64,000 nucleotides of DNA from Bacteroidaceae bacterium (GCA_017542145.1 JAFXXQ010000047.1:207664-271663), one strand, 5' to 3'. Counted from the stretch's first letter, positions 52,364 through 62,049 are shown. The notes: a model not told the origin generated them from the sequence alone. Program-made: numbers and translations.

Positions 52364-53467
52364 ATGAAAAGCAAAGCATTATATTTTTCATTAACTACCG
52401 TTGAATCTTGTCGCGACTCGGCAAAACCGAAGCAAGCTTCGTTCTGCTCTCGCTGCTCCAAGATTTGCTTCATTTTTAGTTTTTCATTATTACTCCTCAC
52501 CGCCTGCAACGACGAGTGGAAGGAAGAGCAATACAAGCACTACATCGGCTTCCGTGCGCCGCTCGACGACAACGGCGTCACCGCCATATATGTGCCCTTC
52601 AGCCGCCACAACGACGACGGTTCGCTCACCTTCGGACAGGGCAAGAGCAACTATCTGCTACCCGTCATCGTCAGCGGCTCCACCACCAACGCTGCCGACA
52701 TCACCGTCCACGTGGCGCACGACACCGACACCCTTGGCATCCTCAACTACCAGCGATTCCAGAACCGCCGTGAACTCTACTATGTGGACATGAGCGACTA
52801 TGCCTCGTACCCCGAAACGATGGTCATTCCCGCAGGCAAGGATGTGGGGTTGCTCGACATTCGCTTCGACTTCACCGGCATCGACCTCACGCAGAAGTGG
52901 GTGCTCCCCATCAAGGTGGCCGACGACCCGGCATATGGCTACCGCTCGCACCCCCGCAAGCACTACAACAACGCCATGCTGCGCATCTACCCCTACAACG
53001 ACTACTCGGGCAACTACGCTGCCACCACACTAAAGCTGGCCAACAGCGACGATGACACCTCGGGTGCCATCGGCATGGAAACCTCGCGAGCCTATGTGGT
53101 GGATGAAAACACCGTGTTTTTCTATGCCGGCAACATCAACGAGACGCGTACCGACCGCAAGAATTACCGCATCTTCGCCCGCTTCGAGGAGGGCGACCAA
53201 GGCAAGGTGGAGTTGTGGAGCGAAAACCCGCTGATGAAGTTCCAGACGGACGGCAAGGCCTCGTTCCGCATCTACGACAAGATTGACGACGTGCAGCCCT
53301 ACCTCGTCCATCACTATATCATCATCAACAACATCTGGTACACCTACGTGGACTACACCTCCGTCAACGGCCTCGAGCTGCCCTATACCGCTGAGGGTTC
53401 CATGACGCTGGAGCGCCGCATCAACACCCAAGTCCCCAACGAGGACCAGGCCATCGAGTGGAATTAA
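52364..53467 (+). CDS. SusE-position DUF1735-like lipoprotein with extended leader
   Basis: The 367-residue lipoprotein has lipobox L-L-T-A-C near residue 48 and a beta-rich body like the DUF1735/DUF4973 proteins found after SusD, which bind glycans at the surface. The leader is odd. The first ten residues match the SusD-like gene upstream, then about 26 polar residues (TTVESCRDSAKPKQASFCSR and onward) intervene before the hydrophobic core ICFIFSFSLLLLTAC. The extra DNA (about 52391-52470) contains inverted repeats and keeps the frame. No later start exists before the hydrophobic core, so the long leader must be translated if the protein is made. Confidence 0.75.
   Translation: MKSKALYFSLTTVESCRDSAKPKQASFCSRCSKICFIFSFSLLLLTACNDEWKEEQYKHYIGFRAPLDDNGVTAIYVPFSRHNDDGSLTFGQGKSNYLLPVIVSGSTTNAADITVHVAHDTDTLGILNYQRFQNRRELYYVDMSDYASYPETMVIPAGKDVGLLDIRFDFTGIDLTQKWVLPIKVADDPAYGYRSHPRKHYNNAMLRIYPYNDYSGNYAATTLKLANSDDDTSGAIGMETSRAYVVDENTVFFYAGNINETRTDRKNYRIFARFEEGDQGKVELWSENPLMKFQTDGKASFRIYDKIDDVQPYLVHHYIIINNIWYTYVDYTSVNGLELPYTAEGSMTLERRINTQVPNEDQAIEWN
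52391..52470. repeat. Palindromic insertion in a lipoprotein leader
   Basis: AATCTTG (52404-52410) and CAAGATT (52459-52465) form outer arms. CGAAGC-AA-GCTTCG forms an inner palindrome. Compared with the start of the SusD-like gene at 50151, this stretch is an extra block of about 80 bases between otherwise similar signal-peptide DNA. Confidence 0.7.
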
Positions 53468-53501
53468 TAGACTAACAGGCATACAAATCAACAAGTAAGA
53501 T

Positions 53502-55844
53502 ATGAAAAGCAAGAAATTTCTCAACATTTTAATTTTAGCTCTTAGTTTTTGCCCCAGTCTGCTATCCGCAGCGGAAAAGCTCACGCCCGTCGATTACGTC
53601 AGCACGTTGGTGGGCACCGAGAGCAAGTACTCCCTCTCCACGGGCAACACCTACCCCGCCATTGCCATGCCTTGGGGCATGAACTTCTGGATGCCCCAGA
53701 CGGGGCGCATGGGCGACGGCTGGGCCTACGTCTATAGCGCCGACAAAATCCGCGGCTTCAAGCAAACCCACCAGCCCAGCCCGTGGATAAACGACTACGG
53801 CCAGTTCTCCATCTTCCCTGAAACAGGCGACAAACCCATTTGGGACGAGAACGACCGCGCCAGTTGGTTCAGCCACAAGGCCGAGACCGCCAAGCCCTAT
53901 TACTATAAGGTATATCTCGCCGACTACGACGTGACCGCCGAAATCACCCCCACGGAGCGCGCCGCCATGATGCGCTTCACCTACCCCGATGCCGAACGAG
54001 CCTATATTGTCGTCGATGCCTTCGACCGTGGTTCGTACATCCGCATCGAGCCTGAACGCCAGCGCATCGTGGGCTACACCACCCGCAACAGCGGCGGTGT
54101 CACCAAGGACTTCCGCAACTGGTTCGTCGTAGAGTTCGACCAGCCCTTCACCTACACGGCCGTCGTGGCCGGAGAGCGCCGCGACGAAGGCGAGAACGAA
54201 GGAGGACGCCAGCGTCAGCGCCCCCAGCCGAACGAGAATGCTATCGAAGCCACCGCCTTCCATGCCGGAGCCATCATCGGCTTCCCCACCCGCCGCGGAC
54301 AGCAGGTGACGGTGCGCACCGCCTCGTCGTTCATCAGCCTTGAGCAGGCCGAGCAGAACCTCCTCGAAATAGGTCGTCGCTCGTTCGACCAGGTAGTCCG
54401 TGCCGGCCGTGACCGCTGGAACGAGGTGCTTGGCCGTGTCGAAGTGGAGGACACCAATATCGACCACCTCCGCACCTTCTACTCATGCCTCTATCGCTCG
54501 GTGCTCTTCCCCCGCTCGTTCTTCGAGGTGACGTCCGACGGCGATATCGTCCACTACAGCCCTTATGGCGACGGTGGTGTGAAGCCCGGCTACCTCTTCA
54601 CCGACAGCGGCTTTTGGGATACCTTCCGCTGCCTTTTCCCCCTCCTCAACCTGCTCTATCCTGAGATGAACGAGAAGATGCAGGCAGGGCTTGTCAACAC
54701 CTGGCTGGAGAGCGGTTTCCTGCCGGAGTGGGCCAGTCCCGGCCATCGTGGCTGTATGGTGGGCAACAACTCCGCCTCCATCGTTGCCGATGCTTACCTG
54801 AAGGGCTTGCGCAACTACGATATCGATGCCCTCTGGGAAGCCGTCAAGCACGGTGCCAATGCCGTCCATCCCCAGGTGAGCAGCACCGGACGACTGGGTT
54901 GGGAGGACTACAATAAGCTGGGCTATGTCCCCTGCGACGACATCCGCGAGAGCGCAGCCCGTACGCTGGAATACGCCTACGACGACTGGTGCATCTACCA
55001 GCTCGGCCTCGCCCTCGGCAAAAAAGCCAAGGAACTGAAGCCCTACCGCGAGCATGCCCTCAACTACCGCAACCTCTTCGACCCCAGCCACAACCTGATG
55101 CGAGGCCGCAAGAAAGACGGCTCGTGGATGGAGCCTTTCAGCCCACTCCAATGGGGCAACGCCTTCACCGAGGGCAACGCCTGGCACTACACGTGGAGCG
55201 TCTTCCACGACCCGCAGGGACTCATCAACCTCATGGGCGGACAGGACATCTTCAACCACATGCTTGACAGCGTCTTCAGCGTCCCGCCCCTTTTCGACGA
55301 CAGCTACTACGGCGGTGTCATCCACGAAATCCGCGAGATGCAAATCATGAACATGGGCAACTACGCCCACGGCAACCAGCCCATCCAGCACATGATCTAC
55401 CTCTACGACTGGTCCGGCCAGCCGTGGAAGGCGCAGTACTGGATTCGTGAGGTCATGGACCGCCTCTACTCCGCTGCCCCCGACGGCTACTGCGGCGACG
55501 AGGACAACGGCCAGACCTCCGCCTGGTATGTCTTCTCTGCCCTGGGCTTCTACCCCGTCTGCCCGGGCAGCAACCAGTATGCCATCGGCACGCCCTACTT
55601 CGACAAGGTGACGCTCCACCTCCCTACGGGCCGCAGCCTCACCATCACCACCGAGGGCAACAGCGCCGTCAATCGCTACATCGACGGCATGACCTTCAAC
55701 GGCACGCCCTACACGAAGAACTACTTCACCCATGCCGACCTGCTCCAGGGCGGCACCATCAGCTGCCGCATGGCTGACAAGCCTAACACCGCCCGCGGCA
55801 CCACCGACGATACCTTCCCCTACTCCTTCAGCAACGAGAAATGA
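53502..55844 (+). CDS. GH92 alpha-mannosidase
   Basis: The 780-residue secreted enzyme has a signal peptide (1 to about 22). Family 92 motifs are VSTLVGTESKYSLSTGNTYP, IAMPWGMNFWMPQTG, GFKQTHQPSPW, FTDSGFWDTFR, GNQPIQHMIYLYDWSGQPW and CGDEDNGQTSAWYVFSALGF. These are calcium-dependent exo-alpha-mannosidases (often alpha-1,2 or alpha-1,3) acting on mannans and N-glycans. It follows the SusE-position gene by 34 bases and precedes the GH76 gene by 31, so the locus probably targets alpha-mannoside. Confidence 0.95.
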   Translation: MKSKKFLNILILALSFCPSLLSAAEKLTPVDYVSTLVGTESKYSLSTGNTYPAIAMPWGMNFWMPQTGRMGDGWAYVYSADKIRGFKQTHQPSPWINDYGQFSIFPETGDKPIWDENDRASWFSHKAETAKPYYYKVYLADYDVTAEITPTERAAMMRFTYPDAERAYIVVDAFDRGSYIRIEPERQRIVGYTTRNSGGVTKDFRNWFVVEFDQPFTYTAVVAGERRDEGENEGGRQRQRPQPNENAIEATAFHAGAIIGFPTRRGQQVTVRTASSFISLEQAEQNLLEIGRRSFDQVVRAGRDRWNEVLGRVEVEDTNIDHLRTFYSCLYRSVLFPRSFFEVTSDGDIVHYSPYGDGGVKPGYLFTDSGFWDTFRCLFPLLNLLYPEMNEKMQAGLVNTWLESGFLPEWASPGHRGCMVGNNSASIVADAYLKGLRNYDIDALWEAVKHGANAVHPQVSSTGRLGWEDYNKLGYVPCDDIRESAARTLEYAYDDWCIYQLGLALGKKAKELKPYREHALNYRNLFDPSHNLMRGRKKDGSWMEPFSPLQWGNAFTEGNAWHYTWSVFHDPQGLINLMGGQDIFNHMLDSVFSVPPLFDDSYYGGVIHEIREMQIMNMGNYAHGNQPIQHMIYLYDWSGQPWKAQYWIREVMDRLYSAAPDGYCGDEDNGQTSAWYVFSALGFYPVCPGSNQYAIGTPYFDKVTLHLPTGRSLTITTEGNSAVNRYIDGMTFNGTPYTKNYFTHADLLQGGTISCRMADKPNTARGTTDDTFPYSFSNEK

Positions 55845-55859
55845 GGTGCTCCGCATGAG

Positions 55860-56030
55860 CTTCGCACAATGAAAAATGAAAAATAAAAATAAAATGTACA
55901 ACGACTCAGACATCAAACGCCAGCCCCCAGGCAAACATATTTCGTACAATCCGTCCGGACGGATTTGCAATCGCTCATCCATCCTCATTGCACTATTGTT
56001 TTCATTCTTCATTTTTCATTTTTCATTTAT
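55860..56030. repeat. Palindromic repeat across the GH76 gene start and signal peptide
   Basis: GCTTCGCACAATGAAAAATG with further AATGAAAAAT units (55860-55890) and TTTTCATTCTTCATTTTTCA with further ATTTTTCATTTA (about 55997-56028) are inverted arms. Between them lies the perfect 18-base palindrome AATCCGTCCGGACGGATT (55948-55965). The right arm is translated as the hydrophobic core of the signal peptide. Confidence 0.75.
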
Positions 56031-57531
56031 CTCTGCCCAGCCCGCGGAGCAGGACCTGACGCGGGCAATGGCACTGCTCGACGCCACTATGCAGCGCAGC
56101 TTCACAGGCTCGGACCTGCGGATGTACGACACCTACAACACCTCCACCCACAAGGGCGACGGTACGGCCGATGTTTGGCCCTACACCGCCGCCCTCGAGG
56201 CCACCTGTTCCGTCCTCGAAGCCCTCGACGCCCTGCGTGCCGACTCCCCTTCCCTCTACGACGAGCACCACGATCGCTACGTCATCCTGCTGCGTAGCCT
56301 CTTCGACAACCTCGCCTACTACCGGGGCACCTACCGCGTCAATTCCTACGCCCACCGCGGGCCCTGGAGCATCTATGGTGTCCACCGCTCCAGCCGCAAG
56401 GGAGGCGCCATCGTGGCCGGCATCGAGAATGTCTATGACGACCAGATGTGGATATGCCGCGAGCTCACCCGCGCCTACCGTCTGACTGGCGACGCTGACT
56501 ACCTTACCGAAGCCACCATGCTCGCCGACTACTGCCTCGACGGCTGGGACTGCTGCCTCGACCCTAACGGCAACGAGTACGGCGGCATCAGCTGGGGCCC
56601 GGGCTACAACAGCAAGCACTCCTGCTCCAACAGCCCCATCATCCAGCCCCTTGCCTGGCTTCACGAGCTCTACCTCTCCCCCGACGAGACTGCCGACTAC
56701 ACCTACTGCTACATTGCCGCCGACAGCAGCCGGCTCTCCACCCAGCGCCTGCGCTCCGAGGTCTATCTTGAGTTTGCCCGCAAGGTCTATGCCTGGCAGA
56801 AGACGAAGCTGCTCAACCGCTCCACCGGTGTCTATTACGACATGCTGGGTGCCGACAACACCATCCGCTACGTCACCGCCCCCGACGGCCTCCGCTACCG
56901 CACCCACGTCGACACAGGCAGCCCGGGCGGCACCGCCTACACCTACAACACCGGTACCATGCTCGCTGGCACCGCCGAACTCTACCGCCTCACTGACGAG
57001 GCCGACTACCTCACCGACCTGAAGAAGCTGCTCACTTCGTCCTACAACCAGTTCGGACGCTGGAAGCGTATCGACGGTGTGCGCTACCGCCAGTGGCCTA
57101 CCGACGAGAAAGCCACCAGCGGCTTCAACTGCTGGTTCAACGACGTGCTGATGCGCGCCTGTGTCGATGCCTGGGCCTACGACCCCGACGGCGCCGCCAA
57201 GATTCTCAACTCCTATCAGGAGAACCTCGACTACGCGTGGGAGCACTACCTCACCTCCGATGGCTTCCTGCCCATCGACCTGCTGGGCGGCTGGGGCGAC
57301 AGCCCCGTCACCAAGGGCTTCCATCAGCTTGCCTTCGCGGCCGAGTATGCCATGCTCGCCGTGTGGCAGCAGCGCGTGCTCGCCACCGACATCGCCTCCC
57401 CCGCCGCCGACGCCCGCCCTTTCCCTGACGGCGCTGCGCCCACCTACACCCTCGCCGGCCAGCGCCTCACCACCCCCGCTGCCCACGGCGGCATCCTTGT
57501 CACCCGCGGCCGCAAATACCTCGTGAGGTAA
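55876..57531 (+). CDS. GH76-like alpha-1,6-mannanase
   Basis: The 551-residue secreted protein has an (alpha/alpha)6-type body (about 55-500) with [49 protein letters not shown] and [18 protein letters not shown], resembling GH76 endo-alpha-1,6-mannanases. A C-terminal tail ([29 protein letters not shown]) resembles the short T9SS-type C-terminal strand motif seen in Prevotella exoproteins. The leader is odd. Its first 35 residues are polar and come from a palindromic repeat, and the hydrophobic core [16 protein letters not shown] comes from the repeat's right arm. The start may be ATG 55876 or ATG 55894. Confidence 0.8.
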   Translation: MKNKNKMYNDSDIKRQPPGKHISYNPSGRICNRSSILIALLFSFFIFHFSFISAQPAEQDLTRAMALLDATMQRSFTGSDLRMYDTYNTSTHKGDGTADVWPYTAALEATCSVLEALDALRADSPSLYDEHHDRYVILLRSLFDNLAYYRGTYRVNSYAHRGPWSIYGVHRSSRKGGAIVAGIENVYDDQMWICRELTRAYRLTGDADYLTEATMLADYCLDGWDCCLDPNGNEYGGISWGPGYNSKHSCSNSPIIQPLAWLHELYLSPDETADYTYCYIAADSSRLSTQRLRSEVYLEFARKVYAWQKTKLLNRSTGVYYDMLGADNTIRYVTAPDGLRYRTHVDTGSPGGTAYTYNTGTMLAGTAELYRLTDEADYLTDLKKLLTSSYNQFGRWKRIDGVRYRQWPTDEKATSGFNCWFNDVLMRACVDAWAYDPDGAAKILNSYQENLDYAWEHYLTSDGFLPIDLLGGWGDSPVTKGFHQLAFAAEYAMLAVWQQRVLATDIASPAADARPFPDGAAPTYTLAGQRLTTPAAHGGILVTRGRKYLVR

Positions 57532-57572
57532 AAACAGATTTCCAGGCCCGGCGCAACATACCTTTTTTCCCT

Positions 57573-59021
57573 ATGTCTCATCTGCTGTCATTGCTGTCTG
57601 TTCTGGTCTGTTGCGCCCAGCTTGTCTCTGCCCGGCCGACGCCCGGATGGAATGTCCCCGCGACGGACCGTGCAACGATGCCCGAGCGCCTCAGCGTGTC
57701 CTCCAACCATCGCTATCTGGTTGACGAGCAGGGCCGTCCCTTCTTCTATCTGGCCGACACCGCATGGGAGCTCTTCCACCGGCTCACCCGTGAAGAGGCT
57801 GACATGTACCTCGATGACCGTGCCCGCAAAGGCTTCACGGCCATACAGGCTGTGGCCATCGCCGAGCTCGACGGCATCAGCACGCCCAATGCCTATGGCC
57901 ATCTGCCTTTTGTGGACGAGGACCCCACGCGTCCGGCCGTCATCGAAGGGGCCGACAACGACTATTGGGACCACGTGGACTACATTGTCCGCAAGGCGAA
58001 TGATAAGGGGCTCTACATGGCCATCCTACCCACCTGGGGACGCTACTGGCACGACGGCGACAACCCCGTGTTCAATGCCCGTAACGCCCGCACCTACGGC
58101 CGCTGGCTGGCCGGCAGATACCGTGATGCGAAGGTGATATGGGTGCTGGGCGGCGACCGCAACCCCGAGAACGACAACCATCGCGAGATCATCCGCCAGA
58201 TGGGCCTCGGACTTATCGATGGCGACCAGCACACACACCTCATCACCTATCATCCGACGGGTTATAGCGGCAGCGCACAGTTCTTTCACGACGAGGAGTG
58301 GCTCGACTTCAACATGCGGCAGAACGGGCACAACCACTGGGCCGAGGCATATAAGCTGACGCGCGACGACTGGAACCGTTCCGACCCCGTCAAGCCCGTC
58401 CTCGACGGCGAGCCCATCTACGAGGACCACCCCGTGGCCTTCGATGCCGCGCGGCGCGGTCATTCCGTGGCCGCCGACTGCCGCAGGGCACTCTACTGGG
58501 ACCTCTTCGGGGGCGGCGCCTGCGGACACACCTACGGACATCATTCCGTATGGCAGATGTACGACCCTGCCCGCAGTCCCTATCCTGTCAATAACCCGCT
58601 GATGCCCTGGTACGAAGCCATCAACCAGCCTGGCGCAGCCCAGATGCAGTGGGCCCGGCGCCTCATGCTCAGCCGCCCCTACCTGACCCGTATTCCCGCC
58701 ACGGAGCAAGTTCTTGCCGAAAGCAGCATCCCCTCGGCCTGGCCGGGCGAAGGCATCTACCGCTTTGCGGCAACCATGGACACCGACGGCACCTATCTGA
58801 TGGTCTATGTCCCCGTGGGACGCCGGTTCGAAGTCAACACCACCATCATACGCGCCGACAAGCTTACAGGCTGGTGGTACAACCCCCGCAACGGCAAGTC
58901 AAGGAAAATCGGTCCCATTGAGCGTGCCGAGCGCGTCAGCTTCATCTCCCCCAATCCCGGTGAGGAACTCGACTGGGTGCTCATCATCGACGATGCCAGC
59001 AAAAAGTACAAACGCCCATAG
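57573..59021 (+). CDS. GH140-like (DUF4038) secreted glycoside hydrolase
   Basis: The 482-residue protein has a signal peptide (1 to about 20). A TIM barrel of the DUF4038/apiosidase-like type has [50 protein letters not shown] and [13 protein letters not shown]-terminal beta-sandwich (about 405-478; [26 protein letters not shown]) is of the kind called collagen-binding-like in this family. GH140 members release apiose. The actual sugar in this mannan-type locus is unknown. It is the last gene of the locus, 41 bases after the GH76 gene. Confidence 0.82.
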   Translation: MSHLLSLLSVLVCCAQLVSARPTPGWNVPATDRATMPERLSVSSNHRYLVDEQGRPFFYLADTAWELFHRLTREEADMYLDDRARKGFTAIQAVAIAELDGISTPNAYGHLPFVDEDPTRPAVIEGADNDYWDHVDYIVRKANDKGLYMAILPTWGRYWHDGDNPVFNARNARTYGRWLAGRYRDAKVIWVLGGDRNPENDNHREIIRQMGLGLIDGDQHTHLITYHPTGYSGSAQFFHDEEWLDFNMRQNGHNHWAEAYKLTRDDWNRSDPVKPVLDGEPIYEDHPVAFDAARRGHSVAADCRRALYWDLFGGGACGHTYGHHSVWQMYDPARSPYPVNNPLMPWYEAINQPGAAQMQWARRLMLSRPYLTRIPATEQVLAESSIPSAWPGEGIYRFAATMDTDGTYLMVYVPVGRRFEVNTTIIRADKLTGWWYNPRNGKSRKIGPIERAERVSFISPNPGEELDWVLIIDDASKKYKRP

Positions 59022-59076
59022 GGGGCTTCTTTGAAGCGTGTAACTTTATACCAATAAATTCATCTGATGTTGCATA

Positions 59077-59940
59077 ATGAACGATAATTTCGCCATACAA
59101 CTCTTTGAGGGTAAAAAAGTCCGCATCGTATGGGATGCAGGACAGGAGAAGTACTATTTCTCTGTAGCAGATATAGTGCAGGTCTTGACAGATTCTGTGA
59201 ATCCACGTGATTACATAAAGAAGATGCTTAGACGTGACCCAGAACTGAAATCCAAGTGGGGGACAATTTGTCCCCCTGTTGAAATGCTGGCTCCTGACGG
59301 CAAAAGGCGCAAAACCCAAGCTGCTGACCTTGAAGGCATTTTTCGTATTATTCAGTCAATTCCATCTAAAAAAGCAGAATCTATAAAAAAGTGGTTGGCA
59401 GAAGTCGGTGCTCAGCGCATTGACCAGATGATAGATCCTGAGTTGACCTTTCAGATGGCCGTTGAGGACTACCGCCGTCAGGGCTACAGCGACCGTTGGA
59501 TAAACGAGCGCATGCGCTCCATTGAGATGCGTAAGGAGCTGACAGACGAGTGGCATCGCTCTGGTATTCATGAGCCGAAAGACTTCGCCATCCTCACCAA
59601 TGTTCTAACCAAGGCGTGGAGTGGTATGACTACGGGCGAGTACAAACGGCACAAGGGACTGACGAAAGAGAACCTGCGCGACAATATGACTAATGTCGAA
59701 CTGGCGCTCAATACCCTTGCAGAAGTAGCAACAACAGAAATAGCCCGCCAGCGTTAAACGCAAGGAATGAGGGAGAGTCGGCAGGCTGCACAAGCAGGAG
59801 GCCAGATTGCGAAGAACACCCGCGATGACCTAGAGCATCAACTTGGCCGGACTGTTATATCCTCCGAACGTGCCTTCGACCATATCAAACCTATCGAATG
59901 TAAGGATGCTGAGGCACGACCACTTCCAGAAGATGAATAA
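59077..59940 (+). pseudogene. BRO-family (phage antirepressor-like) protein, broken by an in-frame stop
   Basis: The frame encodes a Bro-N domain (IQLFEGKKVRIVWDAGQEKY, YFSVADIVQVLTDSVNPRDY). The conserved middle follows (GIFRIIQSIPSKKAESIKKW, YRRQGYSDRWINERM, LTKAWSGMTTGEYKRHKGL) up to TAA at 59755-59757. In the same frame the family's usual end continues beyond that stop: QGMRESRQAAQAGGQIAKNT, then HQLGRTVISSERAFDHIKP, to TAA 59938-59940. A single nonsense change explains this. The first 226 residues may still be made. The gene marks the left edge of the accessory region. Confidence 0.8.
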
Positions 59941-59955
59941 TAACACTATCGATAA

Positions 59956-59972
59956 AGATAAATCGGAATTTA
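59956..59972 (+). repeat. Unit-boundary motif AGATAAATCGGAATTTA, copy 1
   Basis: The 17-base word is identical to those at 62501-62517 and 63860-63876. Here it lies 8 bases before the ATG of the membrane protein gene. Confidence 0.85.
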
Positions 59973-59980
59973 GCTGAACA

Positions 59981-60382
59981 ATGAGTATTCGTAAATTTAT
60001 TTTCTTGGACTCTCCTATTGAGCAAAGTGATAAAAGAAGGTTGATTTATTTCTATGGGTCATTGATATGTTTCGTACTCGGTCTCCTTCTGGTTTTCACT
60101 TATAGACCTTTTATCTATTCGAATCATATAAATGACTGGCATATGGCCGATACCATTGGTAACATCGTTGCAGTTCCGGCCGCGGCCTTCTTTTTCTATG
60201 CCATGCACAAGTCCGTCCGATATACAAAGTTGGCAATCCTTGTTCAAGTTTTTTTGATTTGGTGCTTCTACGAGTTTGCCATATCCCAAACTTTTGATTG
60301 GTGGGACATCCTTGCAACTATGATTATGTGCTTTGTGACATATCCAATTCTGCAAGTACTCGAAAAAAGAGTTGCTGAGTAA
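59981..60382 (+). CDS. Small four-span membrane protein
   Basis: The 133-residue protein has about four membrane spans (near 22-40, 55-70, 82-98 and 104-122). It has no recognised motif. It is preceded by the boundary motif AGATAAATCGGAATTTA and stands as its own unit in a series of short same-strand genes. Confidence 0.6.
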   Translation: MSIRKFIFLDSPIEQSDKRRLIYFYGSLICFVLGLLLVFTYRPFIYSNHINDWHMADTIGNIVAVPAAAFFFYAMHKSVRYTKLAILVQVFLIWCFYEFAISQTFDWWDILATMIMCFVTYPILQVLEKRVAE

Positions 60383-60422
60383 GAAAGTCTTTATGCATTA
60401 TTTGAAAAACCTCCGCTAATTT

Positions 60423-60431
60423 CCAATTTAG
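60423..60431 (+). repeat. Unit-boundary motif CCAATTTAG
   Basis: A shorter form of the boundary motif lies 8 bases before the first MmcQ/YjbR-like gene. The same word is at 62033-62041 before the second copy. Confidence 0.6.
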
Positions 60432-60439
60432 TAAAGCCT

Positions 60440-60784
60440 ATGAACATAGAAGACTATCGCGAGTATTGCTTGTCGTTGGGTACTGACGTGGAAGAGAAAA
60501 TGCCTTTCACAGCATTCAAGTATGCCTGTGGCGTGTTGGTGTTTTATGTTCATGGCCACATGTTTTCGTTCTTTGATTGTGATAACTTTAGTGTCATCAC
60601 TCTCAAATGCCAGCCAGAGCGCATCGAAGACTTGAAAGTGCAGTTTGACTGCATAGGCAATCCGTACAATGAATCACCCAAGCACTGGATTGGCATCAAT
60701 CCTGACAAGGCCACCGATGATCTGCTGAAGGAACTTACCAAGAACTCCTACGAGATAGTAAAGGCCAAATACAAAAAGCGATGA
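60440..60784 (+). CDS. MmcQ/YjbR-family protein, copy 1
   Basis: The 114-residue protein has the CyaY-like MmcQ/YjbR fold: EDYREYCLSLGTDVEEKMPF, FSFFDCDNFSVITLKCQPER, HWIGINPDKATDDLLKELTK and the C-terminal SYEIVKAKYKK. The family's DNA-binding label is not well proven. A second copy at 62050 is highly similar throughout, in both protein and upstream bases, so the pair arose by a local duplication with two other genes between. Confidence 0.85.
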   Translation: MNIEDYREYCLSLGTDVEEKMPFTAFKYACGVLVFYVHGHMFSFFDCDNFSVITLKCQPERIEDLKVQFDCIGNPYNESPKHWIGINPDKATDDLLKELTKNSYEIVKAKYKKR

Positions 60785-60794
60785 GCAAGATGTG

Positions 60795-60818
60795 GAACTT
60801 GTGGCATAGTTGCCACAA
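60795..60818. repeat. Short hairpin CTTGTGGCA/TTGCCACAAG
   Basis: An imperfect inverted repeat (ACTTGTGGCATAGTTGCCAC followed by AAG) sits between the first MmcQ/YjbR gene and the acetyltransferase gene. It has no T-run, so it is not a simple terminator. Confidence 0.55.
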
Positions 60819-60850
60819 GAAAAGCGAGAGATGTACCTAAAACAGAATTT

Positions 60851-61498
60851 ATGGAGATAAAAAACAGGCCCAATCCCAATGAGGCTTTCCCGAATCCGAA
60901 GATTCCAAGCCTTTGCTTCATCAAGAACGTGGTGAAGAACCCGCGTATCATCATCGGTGACTACACCTACTACGATGATGTAGATGGTGCTGACCAGTTC
61001 GAGAAGCATGTCACTCATTTCTACGACTTCATAGGTGACCGGCTGATTATTGGCAAATTCTGCGCTATTGCCAAGGGTGTGGAGTTTGTGATGAATGGAG
61101 CCAATCATAGGATGGACGGTGTGACGACTTATCCGTTTTATGTCATTGGCAGTGACTGGGGCAGTGCCATTGCTCCAGTGAAAGACGAATTGCCTCTGAA
61201 GGGCGATACCGTTGTGGGCAATGATGTTTGGATTGGCCAGCATGTTACCATTATGCCAGGCGTTCATATTGGTGATGGAGCCATTATCGGTGCCAACTCT
61301 GTGGTTGCCTCAGATATTCCACCTTACGCTGTTGCGGTAGGGAATCCCTGCCGAGTTACCAGAATGCGTTTTGACGACGAATTCATCGCCTGTCTGCTGC
61401 AACTGAAATGGTGGGATTGGGACATCGAGAAGATAGAGCGCAATTTCAAAGCCTTGTCAAGTGGTGATTTATCGTTAATTCGAAAGATCTCAGAATAG
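60851..61498 (+). CDS. Vat/CatB-like hexapeptide O-acetyltransferase
   Basis: The 215-residue protein has the left-handed beta-helix of xenobiotic acetyltransferases: IIIGDYTYYDDVDGADQFEK, FCAIAKGVEFVMNGANHRMD (catalytic His), then GNDVWIGQHVTIMPGVHIGD, GAIIGANSVVASDIPPYAVA and GNPCRVTRMRF. Close families inactivate streptogramin A or chloramphenicol, and many members have no known drug target. It stands alone in the series of accessory units. The next gene starts 5 bases after its stop. Confidence 0.9.
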   Translation: MEIKNRPNPNEAFPNPKIPSLCFIKNVVKNPRIIIGDYTYYDDVDGADQFEKHVTHFYDFIGDRLIIGKFCAIAKGVEFVMNGANHRMDGVTTYPFYVIGSDWGSAIAPVKDELPLKGDTVVGNDVWIGQHVTIMPGVHIGDGAIIGANSVVASDIPPYAVAVGNPCRVTRMRFDDEFIACLLQLKWWDWDIEKIERNFKALSSGDLSLIRKISE

Positions 61499-61503
61499 TA
61501 ATT

Positions 61504-62028
61504 ATGGTTATCATAATAACAGGTGCATCACATACGGGTAAGACGCTATTGGCACAACGGTTGCTTGAAAAATACAAGTATCCTTACCTGTCTTTAGATC
61601 ATTTGAAAATGGGCTTGATTCGCAGTAGCAAGACCAACCTTACCCCAGAAGACGATGAAGCCCTCACGGATGAGCTTTGGCCTATTGTGCGTGAAATGGT
61701 GAAGACTGCCATTGAGAATCAGCAGAATCTCATTGTCGAGGGCTGTTATATTCCTTCTAGTTGGCGCAATGATTTCTGCGAACAATATTTGCGGTCAATA
61801 AGGTTTATTTGCCTTGCAATGTCGGATGCTTACATTGAAGCTCATATTGATGAGATAAGGAATCACGCCTCTGCCATAGAAAAGAGGTTGTGCGACACAG
61901 ACTATACAATAGAGTCCCTGAAGTTTGACAATCATTATTACATGGATGTATTTACTCGAAGTGGTGAGCAGGTCACAATGATTGATACAGATTTTTGGCA
62001 GACTGTAGTAGAACTTGTAGAACAATAA
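61504..62028 (+). CDS. P-loop kinase-like protein
   Basis: The 174-residue protein has Walker A GASHTGKTLLAQRLL (about 7-21), then SLDHLKMGLIR, a DEALTDELWPIVREMVKTAI helix, LIVEGCYIP, and a basic lid region. This resembles small P-loop kinases such as 2-phosphoglycerate or shikimate kinase-like proteins and zeta-toxin relatives. The substrate is unknown. It starts 5 bases after the acetyltransferase stop, so the two are probably co-translated. Confidence 0.75.
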   Translation: MVIIITGASHTGKTLLAQRLLEKYKYPYLSLDHLKMGLIRSSKTNLTPEDDEALTDELWPIVREMVKTAIENQQNLIVEGCYIPSSWRNDFCEQYLRSIRFICLAMSDAYIEAHIDEIRNHASAIEKRLCDTDYTIESLKFDNHYYMDVFTRSGEQVTMIDTDFWQTVVELVEQ

Positions 62029-62032
62029 TGTC

Positions 62033-62041
62033 CCAATTTAG
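62033..62041 (+). repeat. Unit-boundary motif CCAATTTAG, second copy
   Basis: It lies 8 bases before the second MmcQ/YjbR gene, in the same relative position as at 60423-60431. Confidence 0.6.
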
Positions 62042-62049
62042 CAAATCAC

